Origin: JABFXX01 sp036489755
Lineage (GTDB): Bacteria; Myxococcota_A; Polyangia; Haliangiales; Haliangiaceae
Assembly: GCA_036489755.1 (NCBI GenBank)
Contig: DASXFD010000092.1
Location: 1 to 64,000 of the forward strand
Direction: 5' to 3'
DNA: 64,000 nucleotides
The translations under genes were made by a program, and so were the position numbers. The notes under the pieces were generated by a model. That model searched no databases, was not told where the DNA came from, and saw only the letters and a program-made list of their open reading frames with translations. Below, piece by piece: positions 44,930-56,000 of this stretch (position 1 is its first letter; each line of letters begins with the position of its first letter).

Positions 44930-45262
44930 ATGCGCGAGCTGTCGTGCGCCGATCTCGAGTCCGTCTGCGGCGGCGTCGGTAACCCCGGCGATGGCTGGAC
45001 CGACGCGATGAGCAACGGCTGTGGAAACGGCTACATCAACATGCCGAACGGGTCGTGGCGGCAAGCCTGCGTCGATCACGATCATCGCTACTTCGACGGC
45101 GGCACGTCGGCGCAGCGGCTCTCCGCGGACCGCAGCCTGCGCACCGACATGATCAAGGACGGCGCGTCGCCGGTGGTCGCCGATGCGTATTACGCGGGCG
45201 TCAGGACGCTGGGCTGGACGAGCTGGGGCAACAAGCACCCGGTGAACCCGGGCAAGCACTGA
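44930..45262 (+). CDS. GG-leader protein with phospholipase A2-like motif
   Basis: A 110-residue protein. Residues 1-15 form a double-glycine leader (CADLESVCGG). The remainder resembles the small bacterial/fungal phospholipase A2 fold: the catalytic CxxHDxxY at Cys47-Tyr54 with His50-Asp51 dyad, then SADRSLRTDM with Asp67, and a final helix PVVADAYYAGVRTLGW. Secreted PLA2 releases fatty acids from membrane phospholipids. Fusion of a C39-type leader to a lipase core predicts a small exported membrane-damaging enzyme. The gene follows the PEGA kinase by 29 bp. Cys31 and Cys47 may form a disulfide. Assignment is by motif only. Confidence 0.68.
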   Translation: MRELSCADLESVCGGVGNPGDGWTDAMSNGCGNGYINMPNGSWRQACVDHDHRYFDGGTSAQRLSADRSLRTDMIKDGASPVVADAYYAGVRTLGWTSWGNKHPVNPGKH

Positions 45263-45263
45263 C

Positions 45264-46265
<1,002 letters not shown>

Positions 46266-46274
46266 CCGCGTGTT

Positions 46275-46673
46275 TTAGCGCACGAGCGGGCGCACGGTCA
46301 CGAGCTGACGCATGAAGTCCGGAATCGCGCGCGGGCGGCCGGTCGGCCCGATGACGCCGTGGCGCGTGAAGCCGTCGGCGAGGATCTCCGTGCCCCTGCG
46401 CACGGTGTAGCCGAATCGCATCGATGCATTGCGCATCTCCTCGACCTCGGTCTCGATGGCGAGCACGTCCTCGTAGAGCGCCGGCCGCCGGTAGTTGCAG
46501 TGCGCTTCGACGACCGGCAGCGCGACCTGCGCGGCTTCGAGGTCCTTGTAACTGCGGCCGCAATTCCGCCAGTAGTCGGCGCGCGCGCCCTCGAAGTAGC
46601 GCAGGTAGTTGGCGTAATAGACGACGCCCATCTGGTCGGTGTCGCCGAAGATGACGCGGACTTCGTGGATCAT
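46275..46673 (-). CDS. ybgC: Acyl-CoA thioesterase, YbgC/4-hydroxybenzoyl-CoA type
   Basis: A 132-residue hotdog-fold thioesterase. The active-site segment is GDTDQMGVVYYANYLRYFE, with Asp13 as the likely catalytic residue; the C-terminal ISOCHORISMATE-type beta strands are present (MRFGYTVRRGTEILADGFTRH). YbgC hydrolyses short acyl-CoA or acyl-ACP thioesters and is often tied to the Tol-Pal locus, but no tol gene is adjacent here. It lies between hom and glpX. Confidence 0.9.
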   Translation of the reverse strand: MIHEVRVIFGDTDQMGVVYYANYLRYFEGARADYWRNCGRSYKDLEAAQVALPVVEAHCNYRRPALYEDVLAIETEVEEMRNASMRFGYTVRRGTEILADGFTRHGVIGPTGRPRAIPDFMRQLVTVRPLVR

Positions 46674-46731
46674 CTCGTAGCTCCGATTCGCGCGCTACGC
46701 GGGCAACGTCGCCCGCGGCCATCCCGCGCGC

Positions 46732-48033
46732 TCATCCGGCGATCCTGATGAGGTTGGTGCGCTCGCGCACGATCGGGAGCCGATCGATCTCGGCCAGCGC
46801 GGCGGCGACGTCGCCTTCGAGCGCGTCGTGGGTCATCGCGATGACCGCCGCGCCGGGCCCGCTCGCCGCGTCCTGCACGACCTGCATGATCGACACGCCG
46901 TGCGCGCCGAGGATCGTCATCAGCTTGCCGAGCACGCCGGGCTCGTCGGCGACGCCGAAGCGCAGATAGTACTTCGAGCGAATCTCGGCGAGCGGCACCA
47001 GGCGGCGGCCCGCGACCGCGCGCGGCCGTGCCGGAGCGGCGGCACCCGCGGCGCGCGCGAGGATCGTGCGGCCCAGCTCGAGGCAGTCACTGACCACGCT
47101 CATCGCGGTCGGCAGCATGCCGGCACCCGCGCCGTAATACATCGATGCGCCGAGCGCGTAGCTCTGCACGTAGACCGCGTTCTTCGCGCCGTGCACGCTC
47201 GCGAGCAGCCAGTGCGCCGGCACGAGCGCCGGGTGCACGCGCGCCTCGACGCCGCGCTCGCCGTGATCGCGCGCGAGCGCGAGCGGCTTGACGACGTAGC
47301 CGAACCGCGCGGCGTACTCGAGATCGATCGGCGCGATGCGATCGATGCCGGCGATCGGAATCTGCGAGGCGTCGATGCGCGTGTCGAAGCACAGCCCGAC
47401 GAGGATCGCGAGCTTGTGCGCGGCGTCGCCGCCGCCGACGTCGAGCGCCGGATCGGCCTCGGCGTAGCCGAGCTTCTGCGCGTCGGCGAGAATGTCGGCG
47501 AACGGCCGCCGCGTCTCGGCCATCGTCGTCAGGATGTAGTTCGACGTGCCGTTGACGATCGCGGTCAGCGCCTCGACGCGATCGCTGGCCAATCCTTCGC
47601 GCAGCACGCGAATGATCGGCACGCCGCCGCACACGGCCGCTTCGTAATAGATCTCGACGCCGGCGGCATCGGCGGCCGCGAACAGCTCGGCGCCGTGCTC
47701 GGCGAGCAGCGCTTTGTTGGCGGTGACGACGTGCTTGCCCGCGGCGATCGCGGCGAGCACGGCGCGCTTGGCGTCGGTGGTGCCGCCGATCAGCTCGCAC
47801 ACGATGTCGACGTCGCGGCGCGCGATGGTCGCCGCCAGGTCGGTCGTCAGCTTGCCGCGCTCGACCGGCACGACGCGATCGGCCTTGTCGGGATCGCGCA
47901 CGGCGATCGCGCGCACTTCGATTCGCGCGCCGAGCCGCGCTTCGATCGCAGCCGAGTTGTCGGCGAGCAGCTTGACGACGCCGCCGCCGACGTTGCCGAG
48001 GCCCAACAGCGCGACGCCGATCGTGCGCGACAT
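46732..48033 (-). CDS. hom: Homoserine dehydrogenase with C-terminal ACT domain
   Basis: A 433-residue enzyme reducing aspartate semialdehyde to homoserine, on the branch to threonine and methionine. The Rossmann motif GLGNVGGG is at 11-18. The catalytic core holds NGTSNYILTTM and GYAEADPALDVGGGDAAHKLAIL. A regulatory ACT domain is at about 350-425 (YYLRFGVADEPGVLGKLM), usually giving threonine feedback. It lies 4 bp after the NTF2-like gene. Confidence 0.96.
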   Translation of the reverse strand: MSRTIGVALLGLGNVGGGVVKLLADNSAAIEARLGARIEVRAIAVRDPDKADRVVPVERGKLTTDLAATIARRDVDIVCELIGGTTDAKRAVLAAIAAGKHVVTANKALLAEHGAELFAAADAAGVEIYYEAAVCGGVPIIRVLREGLASDRVEALTAIVNGTSNYILTTMAETRRPFADILADAQKLGYAEADPALDVGGGDAAHKLAILVGLCFDTRIDASQIPIAGIDRIAPIDLEYAARFGYVVKPLALARDHGERGVEARVHPALVPAHWLLASVHGAKNAVYVQSYALGASMYYGAGAGMLPTAMSVVSDCLELGRTILARAAGAAAPARPRAVAGRRLVPLAEIRSKYYLRFGVADEPGVLGKLMTILGAHGVSIMQVVQDAASGPGAAVIAMTHDALEGDVAAALAEIDRLPIVRERTNLIRIAG

Positions 48034-48037
48034 GGAT

Positions 48038-48520
48038 TCAGGCGCCTCGCCGATACGAGTAGTGCTCGGACACGATCCGCCAGCCGGCGTCGGTCTTCGT
48101 CAAGACGAGCGTGAGCGCGCCGTATTCGTGGATCGTCGTCGTGGCATCTCCGGAGTCGCGCGTCATCGTGGCGATCGCCACGGCCGCCGTCGGCGCGATC
48201 GGCGAGACCTGCACTTCTTTGAGGCGGATGTGGACCTCGCGCGTGTTCTTGATGCGATCGCGGAGTGCCGGGTCGACCGATGGCCAGCCGATGAAGGTCA
48301 CGCCGTCGGAGACGAGCAGCGTGTCGGCGTCGTGCGTGTAGAGCGCCTCGAGCGTGTCGGCATCGCGCGCTTCGTACGCCTTGCGCCAATCGTCGATCAC
48401 CTGCTTGACCTGTCCGACCTCGTCGCGCGGCATCGGTCGAGGCGTCGTCGAGGTGGCGACCGGCGCCCCCACCGTCGCGCGGCACGCGACGCACGCGACG
48501 ACGAGCCACGCCAATTTCAT
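48038..48520 (-). CDS. NTF2-like (SnoaL/DUF4440-type) exported protein
   Basis: A 160-residue protein with a short signal peptide (possible lipobox at VAC, Cys13) and an NTF2-like fold of the DUF4440/SnoaL type: VKQVIDDWRKAYEARDADTLEALY, then AVAIATMTRDSG and a final GWRIVSEHYSY strand. Members range from ketosteroid-isomerase-like enzymes to calcium/calmodulin-kinase association domains, so no reaction is assigned. It is 4 bp before hom. The start at 48520 gives a compact signal sequence. Confidence 0.8.
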   Translation of the reverse strand: MKLAWLVVACVACRATVGAPVATSTTPRPMPRDEVGQVKQVIDDWRKAYEARDADTLEALYTHDADTLLVSDGVTFIGWPSVDPALRDRIKNTREVHIRLKEVQVSPIAPTAAVAIATMTRDSGDATTTIHEYGALTLVLTKTDAGWRIVSEHYSYRRGA

Positions 48521-48569
48521 GCGGGCTATGTACACCGCTTTGGACCGCGAAATGCAGCTCTAGAACGGC

Positions 48570-48704
48570 ATGTTCATCGACATCGGGCACAGCCACCCGG
48601 ACTTCGTGTATCCCAATGATCAGCGGCAAGTGAAGCTCACGCTGCTGCTCGCCGCGTTCGCCGCGATCGGGTCGTGCGCGCTGCTCCTCGCGTTTTTCAT
48701 GTAG
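48570..48704 (+). CDS. Small membrane protein, 44 aa
   Basis: A 44-codon frame: a polar N-terminus with three His-containing positions (GHSHPDF) and one transmembrane helix at about residues 22-43 (KLTLLLAAFAAIGSCALLLAFF). It ends 12 bp before the enolase start on the same strand, and the ATG is preceded only by a weak ribosome-binding site. A single clean transmembrane segment with a polar head argues for a real small membrane protein. Unknown function. Confidence 0.5.
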   Translation: MFIDIGHSHPDFVYPNDQRQVKLTLLLAAFAAIGSCALLLAFFM

Positions 48705-48716
48705 TAGGGTTCGCGC

Positions 48717-50000
<1,284 letters not shown>

Positions 50001-50020
50001 CGGCGTGCTACGACGCGACC

Positions 50021-51526
50021 ATGTCGAGCGCCTATGCGACGCTGGTCGCGAGCTTCACGAAGCTATATCGCTATCAACACCTCGCCGCGATGGTCGGCTG
50101 GGATCAGGCCGCGATGATGCCGAGCGGCGGCAACGACGCGCGCGGTGCCGCGATGGCCGAGCTCGCGGTGCTCTTGCACGCCACGCTCACGGCGCCGCAT
50201 CTCGCGACCGCGCTCGATACCGCGCGCGCCGAGGTCGTCGATCCGATCGAGCAGGCGTCGGTGCGCGAGATGACGCGCCAGTGGCGAACGGCGAACCTGC
50301 TGCCCGCGAGCCTCGTCGAGGCGAAGAGCCTGGCGGGCACGCGCTGCGAGCACGCGTGGCGAGCTCAGCGCAAGGCGAACGACTGGACCGGCTTTCTCGC
50401 GAACTGGCGGCCGGTGGTCGAATGCGCGCGCCACGAAGCGACGCTGCTCGCCGAAGCGACTGGACTGTCGCCCTACGACACGCTCGTCGATCGATACGAC
50501 CCGGGCATGACCTCCGCGATGCTCGAGCCGATGTTCGCCGAGCTAAAGCGCTGGCTGCCGAAGCTCGTCGACGACGTCCTGACCGCGCAGCGCGGCGACC
50601 CGATCATCGCGGCGGTCGGTCCGTTCCCGATCGCCAACCAGCGCGAGCTCGGCCTCGAGCTGATGGCGCTGCTCGGGTTCGACTTCGACGCCGGGCGCGT
50701 CGACGTGTCGGCGCATCCGTTCTGCGGCGGCGTGCCCGAGGACGTCCGCATCACCACGCGGTATCGCGACGACGACTTCATCCAGGCGATGATGGGCATC
50801 GTCCACGAGACCGGTCACGCGCGCTACGAGCAGGGGCTGCCGCGCGAGTGGGTCCACTTGCCGCTCGGCCAGCCGCGCTCGATGGGCGTGCACGAGAGCC
50901 AGAGCCTGTCGTTCGAGATGCAGCTCGGACGCAGCCGGCCGTTCCTCGCGCTGATCGCGCCGATCGTCCGCAAGCACCTCGGCGATCAGCCGGCGTTCAC
51001 CGCCGACAACCTCGCGAAGGTCTACACGCGCGTGCACCGCGGCTTGATCCGCGTCGACGCCGACGAGCTGACGTATCCGCTGCACGTGATCTTGCGCTTC
51101 GAGATCGAGCGCGCGCTGATCGAAGGCGAGCTCGAGCCCGACGACGTCCCGGCGCTGTGGGACGAGAAAATGCGCGCGTATCTCGGCGTCGACACGCGCG
51201 GCAACTACACCGACGGCTGCTTGCAAGACATTCACTGGACCGACGGCTCGTTCGGGAACTTCCCGAGCTACACGCTCGGCGCGATGTACGCCGCACAGTA
51301 CTTCGCGTCGATCCGCGCGGAGCTGCCGGATCTCGATACGCGGATCGCGACCGGTGACCTCGCGCCGATCTTCGCGTGGTTCGAGAAGCACATCTGGAGC
51401 CAGGCGAGTCGATGGGATGCGACCGAGCTCGTCGAGCGTGCGACCGGCGCGCCGTTGTCGCCGGCGCATTTCGAGCGCCATCTTCGGGCCCGCTACCTCG
51501 GTCCGAACCGAGCGCCGGAATTGTGA
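50021..51526 (+). CDS. Carboxypeptidase Taq family (M32) metallopeptidase
   Basis: A 501-residue zinc carboxypeptidase. The metal-binding HETGH lies at 262-266, and the third ligand is in GVHESQSLSFE (about 291). WDQAAMMPSGG near residue 27 and the C-terminal DIHWTDGSFGNFPSY are family-specific. These cytoplasmic enzymes remove C-terminal residues, often with broad specificity. It is placed between enolase and a cNMP-binding protein with short gaps, so they may share a transcript. Confidence 0.95.
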   Translation: MSSAYATLVASFTKLYRYQHLAAMVGWDQAAMMPSGGNDARGAAMAELAVLLHATLTAPHLATALDTARAEVVDPIEQASVREMTRQWRTANLLPASLVEAKSLAGTRCEHAWRAQRKANDWTGFLANWRPVVECARHEATLLAEATGLSPYDTLVDRYDPGMTSAMLEPMFAELKRWLPKLVDDVLTAQRGDPIIAAVGPFPIANQRELGLELMALLGFDFDAGRVDVSAHPFCGGVPEDVRITTRYRDDDFIQAMMGIVHETGHARYEQGLPREWVHLPLGQPRSMGVHESQSLSFEMQLGRSRPFLALIAPIVRKHLGDQPAFTADNLAKVYTRVHRGLIRVDADELTYPLHVILRFEIERALIEGELEPDDVPALWDEKMRAYLGVDTRGNYTDGCLQDIHWTDGSFGNFPSYTLGAMYAAQYFASIRAELPDLDTRIATGDLAPIFAWFEKHIWSQASRWDATELVERATGAPLSPAHFERHLRARYLGPNRAPEL

Positions 51527-51538
51527 TAGAGCGGAGCT

Positions 51539-52444
51539 GTGAGCCACGCACAGCTTTTGGCGGGGATCCCGATGTTCGACGGTCTCTCCTCGGACGACCG
51601 GATCGAGCTCGCGAACAGCCTCGTCGAACGCCGGTTCAAGGCGGGCGAATCGATCATGCACCTCGGCGACCACGGCACGTCGATGTTCATCGTTGCCGAG
51701 GGCCAGGTGAACATCTTCTTGCCGGGCGAAGCGTCGCGCCGCGTGTCGCTCAAGGACGTCGCGCAGGGCGAGTATCTCGGCGAGCTCGCGCTGTTCGACG
51801 ACAAGCCGCGGTCGGCGAGCGCGCTCGCGACGACCGACGCGCTCCTGCTCGAGCTCGATCGCGAGACGCTGTCGCGCTACCTGGTCGCGCGCCCGCAGGC
51901 CGCGATGATCCTCTTGCGCACGCTCGCCGGCCGGCTCCGCGCCACCAACGAGATGTTGTCGCAGCGCGCCGCGAAGAACGTCGTCGCCGAGCTCGACAGC
52001 AAGCTGACGTGGGCGCAGAAGCTTGCCGACCGCGTCGCCGAGCTCAACGGCAGCTGGACGTTCATCCTGATCCTGTTCGGCCTGACGTTCGCCTGGATGA
52101 TCGTCAATCTGCACATGCTCGGTGCGAGTTTCGATCCGTATCCGTACGTGTTCTTCAACCTGCTGCTCGCGATCCTCGTCGCGCTGCAGGGACCGCTGAT
52201 CGTGATGAGCCAGAACCGCTCGGCCGAGAAGGATCGCGCGCAGGCCGAGACCGACTTCGCGGTGAACCTCAAGAACGAGGTCAACATCGAGACGCTGCTC
52301 CGCGAGCTCGGCGAGATGCGCTCCGAGACCAACGCGCGGCTCGACCGGCTCGAGAAGGCGTCCGGTCTGCCCGCGCCTAGCGTGCGGGATCGAAGCGCGT
52401 CACCTGACGCAGGAACGACGCGTCCAAGTACTCGCGGCGAATGA
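51539..52444 (+). CDS. Cyclic-nucleotide-binding domain protein with DUF1003 membrane domain
   Basis: A 301-residue protein from a GTG start with a GGAG site upstream. The cNMP-binding domain is at about 8-128 (FKAGESIMHLGD, GEYLGELALFDDKPRSASALA). A linker leads to a DUF1003 domain with two transmembrane helices (about 176-195 and 204-228) and a cytoplasmic helix (SQNRSAEKDRAQAETDFAVNLKNEVNIETLL). The C-terminal 20 residues are read from DNA that also encodes the end of the deoxynucleoside kinase on the other strand (68-bp overlap). It probably couples a nucleotide signal to a membrane process. Confidence 0.88.
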   Translation: MSHAQLLAGIPMFDGLSSDDRIELANSLVERRFKAGESIMHLGDHGTSMFIVAEGQVNIFLPGEASRRVSLKDVAQGEYLGELALFDDKPRSASALATTDALLLELDRETLSRYLVARPQAAMILLRTLAGRLRATNEMLSQRAAKNVVAELDSKLTWAQKLADRVAELNGSWTFILILFGLTFAWMIVNLHMLGASFDPYPYVFFNLLLAILVALQGPLIVMSQNRSAEKDRAQAETDFAVNLKNEVNIETLLRELGEMRSETNARLDRLEKASGLPAPSVRDRSASPDAGTTRPSTRGE

Positions 52445-53093
52445 CCGCGGCCATTTCTTCGGCGGTCGCGAAGCGCTCGTAGTCGACGCGGATCACGGGG
52501 ATCACCCTCGAGATGCTCGCGATGAACTCCTGGTAGCCCTCGTAGAGCGCCTGCAGGTAGCCGAGCTCGATCTTCGACTCGACGTCGCGGCTGCGTGCGC
52601 GAATTCGCGCGGCCGAGGATTCCGGCGAGACGTCGAGGAACACGATCACGCTCGGCTTGCACATGAAGTTGCTCATGTTGCGGAACAAGTCGACGTATGT
52701 GTGGTAGTCGCGGTCGTCCATGAGGCCGGTGCGCGCGAGCATCTTCGCGAAGATCGAGTCCTCGTAGATCGTCCGATCCTGGACCGCCGAGCGGCCGCGC
52801 CAGATGATCTCCTGATGCTGCTGGAAGCGGCGATTGAGCAGATAGACCTGCATCGCGAACGAGTAGCGCGCGGTGTCGCGATAGAAGTCTTCGAGGTACT
52901 CGTTGTCGGCGACCGGCTCGTAATAGCAGTCGATGCCGAGGTGCTCGCCGAGCGCGGCCGCGAGCGTCGACTTGCCGGCGCCGATCATGCCGGCGATGCC
53001 GATGAAGATGTTGCCGTGAACGTCGCCGAAGCCTGCGGCGCGCGTCGGGCGCGAGCCGTTTGCGATCGTCGCCTGCACGCTCTCGGTCTGCAT
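52377..53093 (-). CDS. Deoxynucleoside kinase family protein
   Basis: A 238-residue P-loop kinase that phosphorylates deoxynucleosides for salvage. Walker A is GMIGAGKST (35-43). The DRTIYED motif matches the substrate/phosphate-binding DRS/ERS motif. YLQALYEGYQEFI and the arginine-rich lid RIRARSRDVES follow. The N-terminal 25 residues are a poorly conserved extension. Its 3' end overlaps the cNMP-binding gene by 68 bp, tail to tail. Confidence 0.9.
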   Translation of the reverse strand: MQTESVQATIANGSRPTRAAGFGDVHGNIFIGIAGMIGAGKSTLAAALGEHLGIDCYYEPVADNEYLEDFYRDTARYSFAMQVYLLNRRFQQHQEIIWRGRSAVQDRTIYEDSIFAKMLARTGLMDDRDYHTYVDLFRNMSNFMCKPSVIVFLDVSPESSAARIRARSRDVESKIELGYLQALYEGYQEFIASISRVIPVIRVDYERFATAEEMAAVIRREYLDASFLRQVTRFDPAR

Positions 53094-53135
53094 GCGTGGC
53101 AGCCTGTCACGTGGCTATGACATCGACGTGCGGGT

Positions 53136-53312
53136 CTACCGTCGTCCTTTGTAGCCCATCATGCCTTGGATCACGCTCTCGCTCGCTTCGGCGACCTCGC
53201 CCGCTTCGCGCGCGCGATCAGCGCAATCGGGGCAGAGCTTTTTCACTTTGCCTCCAACCTTCACCGAGACCAGCTTCGTCACTTCGTCGTTGCACTCGCG
53301 GCAAGTGGGCAT
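53136..53312 (-). CDS. Small zinc-ribbon protein, 58 aa
   Basis: A 58-codon protein beginning MPTCRECNDEV. Two CxxC knuckles (Cys4/Cys7 and Cys27/Cys30) are separated by a short beta-hairpin with Lys residues (KVGGKVKKL), the pattern of a rubredoxin-like or zinc-ribbon module. The tail is acidic then basic (AEASESVIQ...KGRR). It lies upstream of the deoxynucleoside kinase on the same strand, and a GGGGAAA stretch precedes the ATG. Function unknown. Confidence 0.75.
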   Translation of the reverse strand: MPTCRECNDEVTKLVSVKVGGKVKKLCPDCADRAREAGEVAEASESVIQGMMGYKGRR

Positions 53313-53490
53313 CGTTTCCCCATTATAGATGGCTCTTCATGGTTTCTTCATGGTGAGGCAATGAGCAGGTTGAATGAATCTTCGATGATGGCTGGACGTG
53401 AACTCCCACGAGTTCCATCACTTCGGAAATTCACGGCTTCTTCATCTCGAAAAAGCAATTTGAATGACGTCGAGCGGAGTCCTTCGCCTC

Positions 53491-54816
53491 ATGAAGTTGG
53501 CAGTGGTTTGTGCGCTGTGCGGCACGTTATGGGAGGGCGCGGCATTCGCCGACGAACCCGCCCCGCCGATCCGCGCGTTGCTCGCGGACCCCACGCAGCT
53601 CGCCAGCTGGCTCCGCGTTCGCGATCCGCAGGTCGAGTCATCGCGCGCGAAGCTCGACGCGGCGCGCGCCGCTGGTGCGCAAGCGCGCGTGTTGCCGAAT
53701 CCCGCGCTCGGCGTGACGACCGGTGGCTTCACCGTCGGCAACAACAACCCGGGCCAGCCGATGCAGTTCCCGCTGTCGCAGACGATCAATGTCGCGGTCG
53801 GCGTCAGCGAGCTGTTCGAGATCGGCAAGCGCGGGCCGCGCCGGCGCGCCGCCGACCTGCGCGCGCGCGAAGCCGGCGAGCAATCGGTCGGCTCGCTCGG
53901 CGATCGCCTCGGCGATGCGACCGCCGCGCTCGGCAAGCTGACGTACGTCGTCGCCAAGCGCGACGTGATCGCGGTGAACCTCACGGCCGCACGCCGGCTC
54001 CGCGACAACGAGAAGATCCGGCTCGACAACAAGGATCTATCGCCGCTCGAGTACGAGCGCATCGAGCTCGACACCGACGAGCTCGAGCTCGAGCTCGGCC
54101 GCGCCGAGGCCGAAGTCACGAGCGCGGTCGCCGAATGCACCGCGACGCTGATCGCGCCGTGTGCCGCGACCGGCCTCGATGCCGCCGCGCTCGACGGTGG
54201 CGCACCGCTGCCGGCACAGCTGCCCGAGACGCTCGGCGCGATTCGCGCGCGGCCCGATCGCGTCGCGTCGCAGCTCGAGAGCGATGCGCTCGGTGAAGAC
54301 GCCGCACTCGCCTCGCACCGCGCGATCCCCGATCCGACGGTCGGCGTGTCGTACGAGCTCGACAAGTACAACGGCGACCTCGGCCAGCAGTTCATCTTCA
54401 GCCTCGGCATTCCTCTGCCGTTCTTCGATCGCGGCAACCACGACGCCGATGCCGCACGCGCCAACGCGCACGCGATCTCCGCGCAGGACGAGCACGAGGT
54501 CCACGAGGCGCGCGGGCTCGTCGAATCGCTGATCGCGCAACGCTCGACGCTGCAAGTCACGCTCGAAAAGCTCGAACGCGATCAGATTCCGAAGTCGACG
54601 AAGATCATCGAGCAGACGCAGAAGGCGTTCGACCTCGGCGAAGTTCGGCTCGCCGACTTGTTGCTCGTCGAGCGGGCACACCGCGATCTGCTCGCAGAGG
54701 TGCTCGAGACGCGGTTCGATCTATTCAGCGTGCGCGCGCAGCTCCGCCAGGCACTCGGCCTGGACGACGAGGTCGCGCGCACCGTCGATGGCAAAGCAAG
54801 AGGCCCCAATGAGTGA
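53491..54816 (+). CDS. CzcC/CusC-type outer-membrane efflux protein (TolC family)
   Basis: A 441-residue protein, first in a heavy-metal-type efflux operon. The signal peptide ends near residue 20 (GAAFA|DE). The core shows the RARVLPNPALGV and GNNNPGQPMQF segments of the CzcC group, the FEIGKRGPRR turn, and long coiled coils. An in-frame ATG 27 bp upstream is disfavoured because it puts polar residues before the signal peptide. The 178 bp upstream (53313-53490) is AT-richer than its surroundings, with three ttcttcat-like repeats, and probably holds the promoter. It overlaps the next gene by 8 bp. Confidence 0.9.
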   Translation: MKLAVVCALCGTLWEGAAFADEPAPPIRALLADPTQLASWLRVRDPQVESSRAKLDAARAAGAQARVLPNPALGVTTGGFTVGNNNPGQPMQFPLSQTINVAVGVSELFEIGKRGPRRRAADLRAREAGEQSVGSLGDRLGDATAALGKLTYVVAKRDVIAVNLTAARRLRDNEKIRLDNKDLSPLEYERIELDTDELELELGRAEAEVTSAVAECTATLIAPCAATGLDAAALDGGAPLPAQLPETLGAIRARPDRVASQLESDALGEDAALASHRAIPDPTVGVSYELDKYNGDLGQQFIFSLGIPLPFFDRGNHDADAARANAHAISAQDEHEVHEARGLVESLIAQRSTLQVTLEKLERDQIPKSTKIIEQTQKAFDLGEVRLADLLLVERAHRDLLAEVLETRFDLFSVRAQLRQALGLDDEVARTVDGKARGPNE

Positions 54817-55990
54817 AGTTCCGCTCGAGATCTCGGCGGGTCCGCCCGTGCGCAACGCGATGCGCGTGCCCATCTTCATCGGCGCCGTCGTGCTCGGGCT
54901 CGCCGCGATCCTGATCGCGCGGATGTACAAGCGGCCCGATCCGCCGACCGAGACGCCCGCGCCCGGCATGACCGTCGGCTCGGATTCGGTGACGCTCACC
55001 GACAACGCGCCGATGTGGAGCGTCGTCAAGGTCGAGCCGGCCAAGGCGAGCGAGCCGCACTGGACCGATGCCGTGCCCGCGCGCATCGTGTTCGACGAAG
55101 CGCGCACGTCGCGACTCGGCTCGCCGCTCGCGGGCCGCGTGACCGCGACGTACGTCGAGCGCGGCCAGACCGTGAAGACCGGCGACAAGCTATTCACCGT
55201 ATCGAGCCCGAACCTCGCCGAGCTGCGCGCCGATCTCGCGAAAGCCAACGTCGAGCAAAACACGGCGAGGATCAACTTCGATCGCGTCAAGGCGCTCGTT
55301 GATGCGGGCTCGCTGCCCGCGAAGGAGCTGGTCACCGCGCAGCAAGAGGTCGCCGAGGCAAACCTCGCGGTGCAGCTCGCGAACCAGAAGCTGTCGTCGC
55401 TCAAGGTCACGGGCGGCAGCGAGGCGGCGACGTTCACGATGACCGCGCCGCGCGACGGCGTCGTCGTCGAGAAGACGCTGAACGTCGGCCAGAACGTCGA
55501 CCCGAGCTCGAGCTCGCAGATGGCGATCGCCGACCTCAGCGACGTGTGGGTCGTCGCCGATCTGTTCGAGAACGACGTCGGCGCGCTCGCCCCCGGCGCG
55601 AAGGCGAAGGTCGTCGTCGCCGGCAAGGAGCTCGACGGTCAGATCGATCAAGTGTCGTCCGTCGTCGATCCGGACCGCCACACGGTACCGATCCGCGTGC
55701 GGCTCGCGAACGTCGACGGCACGTTGCGCCCGAACGCCTACGCGCAGATCAAATTCTTCGATCCGATCGCTGCGAAGGTCTCGCTGCCGACGTCGGCCGT
55801 GATGTCCGACGGCGCCGAAACGTACGTCTACATCAAGGACAAGCAGACCGGCGCGTTCAAGAAGCGGATCGTCGTCGCCGGCTCGTCCAACGGCGGCCAG
55901 ATGCCGATCCTCTCGGGCGTTTCGATCGGCGACATGGTCGTCGTCGAAGGCGCCATCCTGCTCGACAACCAGATCGACCTCAGCAACTAG
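54809..55990 (+). CDS. RND efflux periplasmic adaptor (CzcB/CusB type)
   Basis: A 393-residue membrane-fusion protein. An N-terminal transmembrane anchor (about 20-38) is followed by the beta-barrel/lipoyl half-motif LAGRVTATYVERGQTVKTGDKLF, the alpha-hairpin ELRADLAKANVEQNTARINFDRVKAL, the second lipoyl half (APRDGVVVEKTLNVGQNV) and the beta-barrel/membrane-proximal domain. An AGAGG site 5 bp before the ATG fixes the start; its 8-bp overlap with the outer-membrane gene implies coupling. It bridges the inner-membrane pump and the outer-membrane channel. Confidence 0.93.
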   Translation: MSEVPLEISAGPPVRNAMRVPIFIGAVVLGLAAILIARMYKRPDPPTETPAPGMTVGSDSVTLTDNAPMWSVVKVEPAKASEPHWTDAVPARIVFDEARTSRLGSPLAGRVTATYVERGQTVKTGDKLFTVSSPNLAELRADLAKANVEQNTARINFDRVKALVDAGSLPAKELVTAQQEVAEANLAVQLANQKLSSLKVTGGSEAATFTMTAPRDGVVVEKTLNVGQNVDPSSSSQMAIADLSDVWVVADLFENDVGALAPGAKAKVVVAGKELDGQIDQVSSVVDPDRHTVPIRVRLANVDGTLRPNAYAQIKFFDPIAAKVSLPTSAVMSDGAETYVYIKDKQTGAFKKRIVVAGSSNGGQMPILSGVSIGDMVVVEGAILLDNQIDLSN

Positions 55991-56000
55991 CGAACCGACG

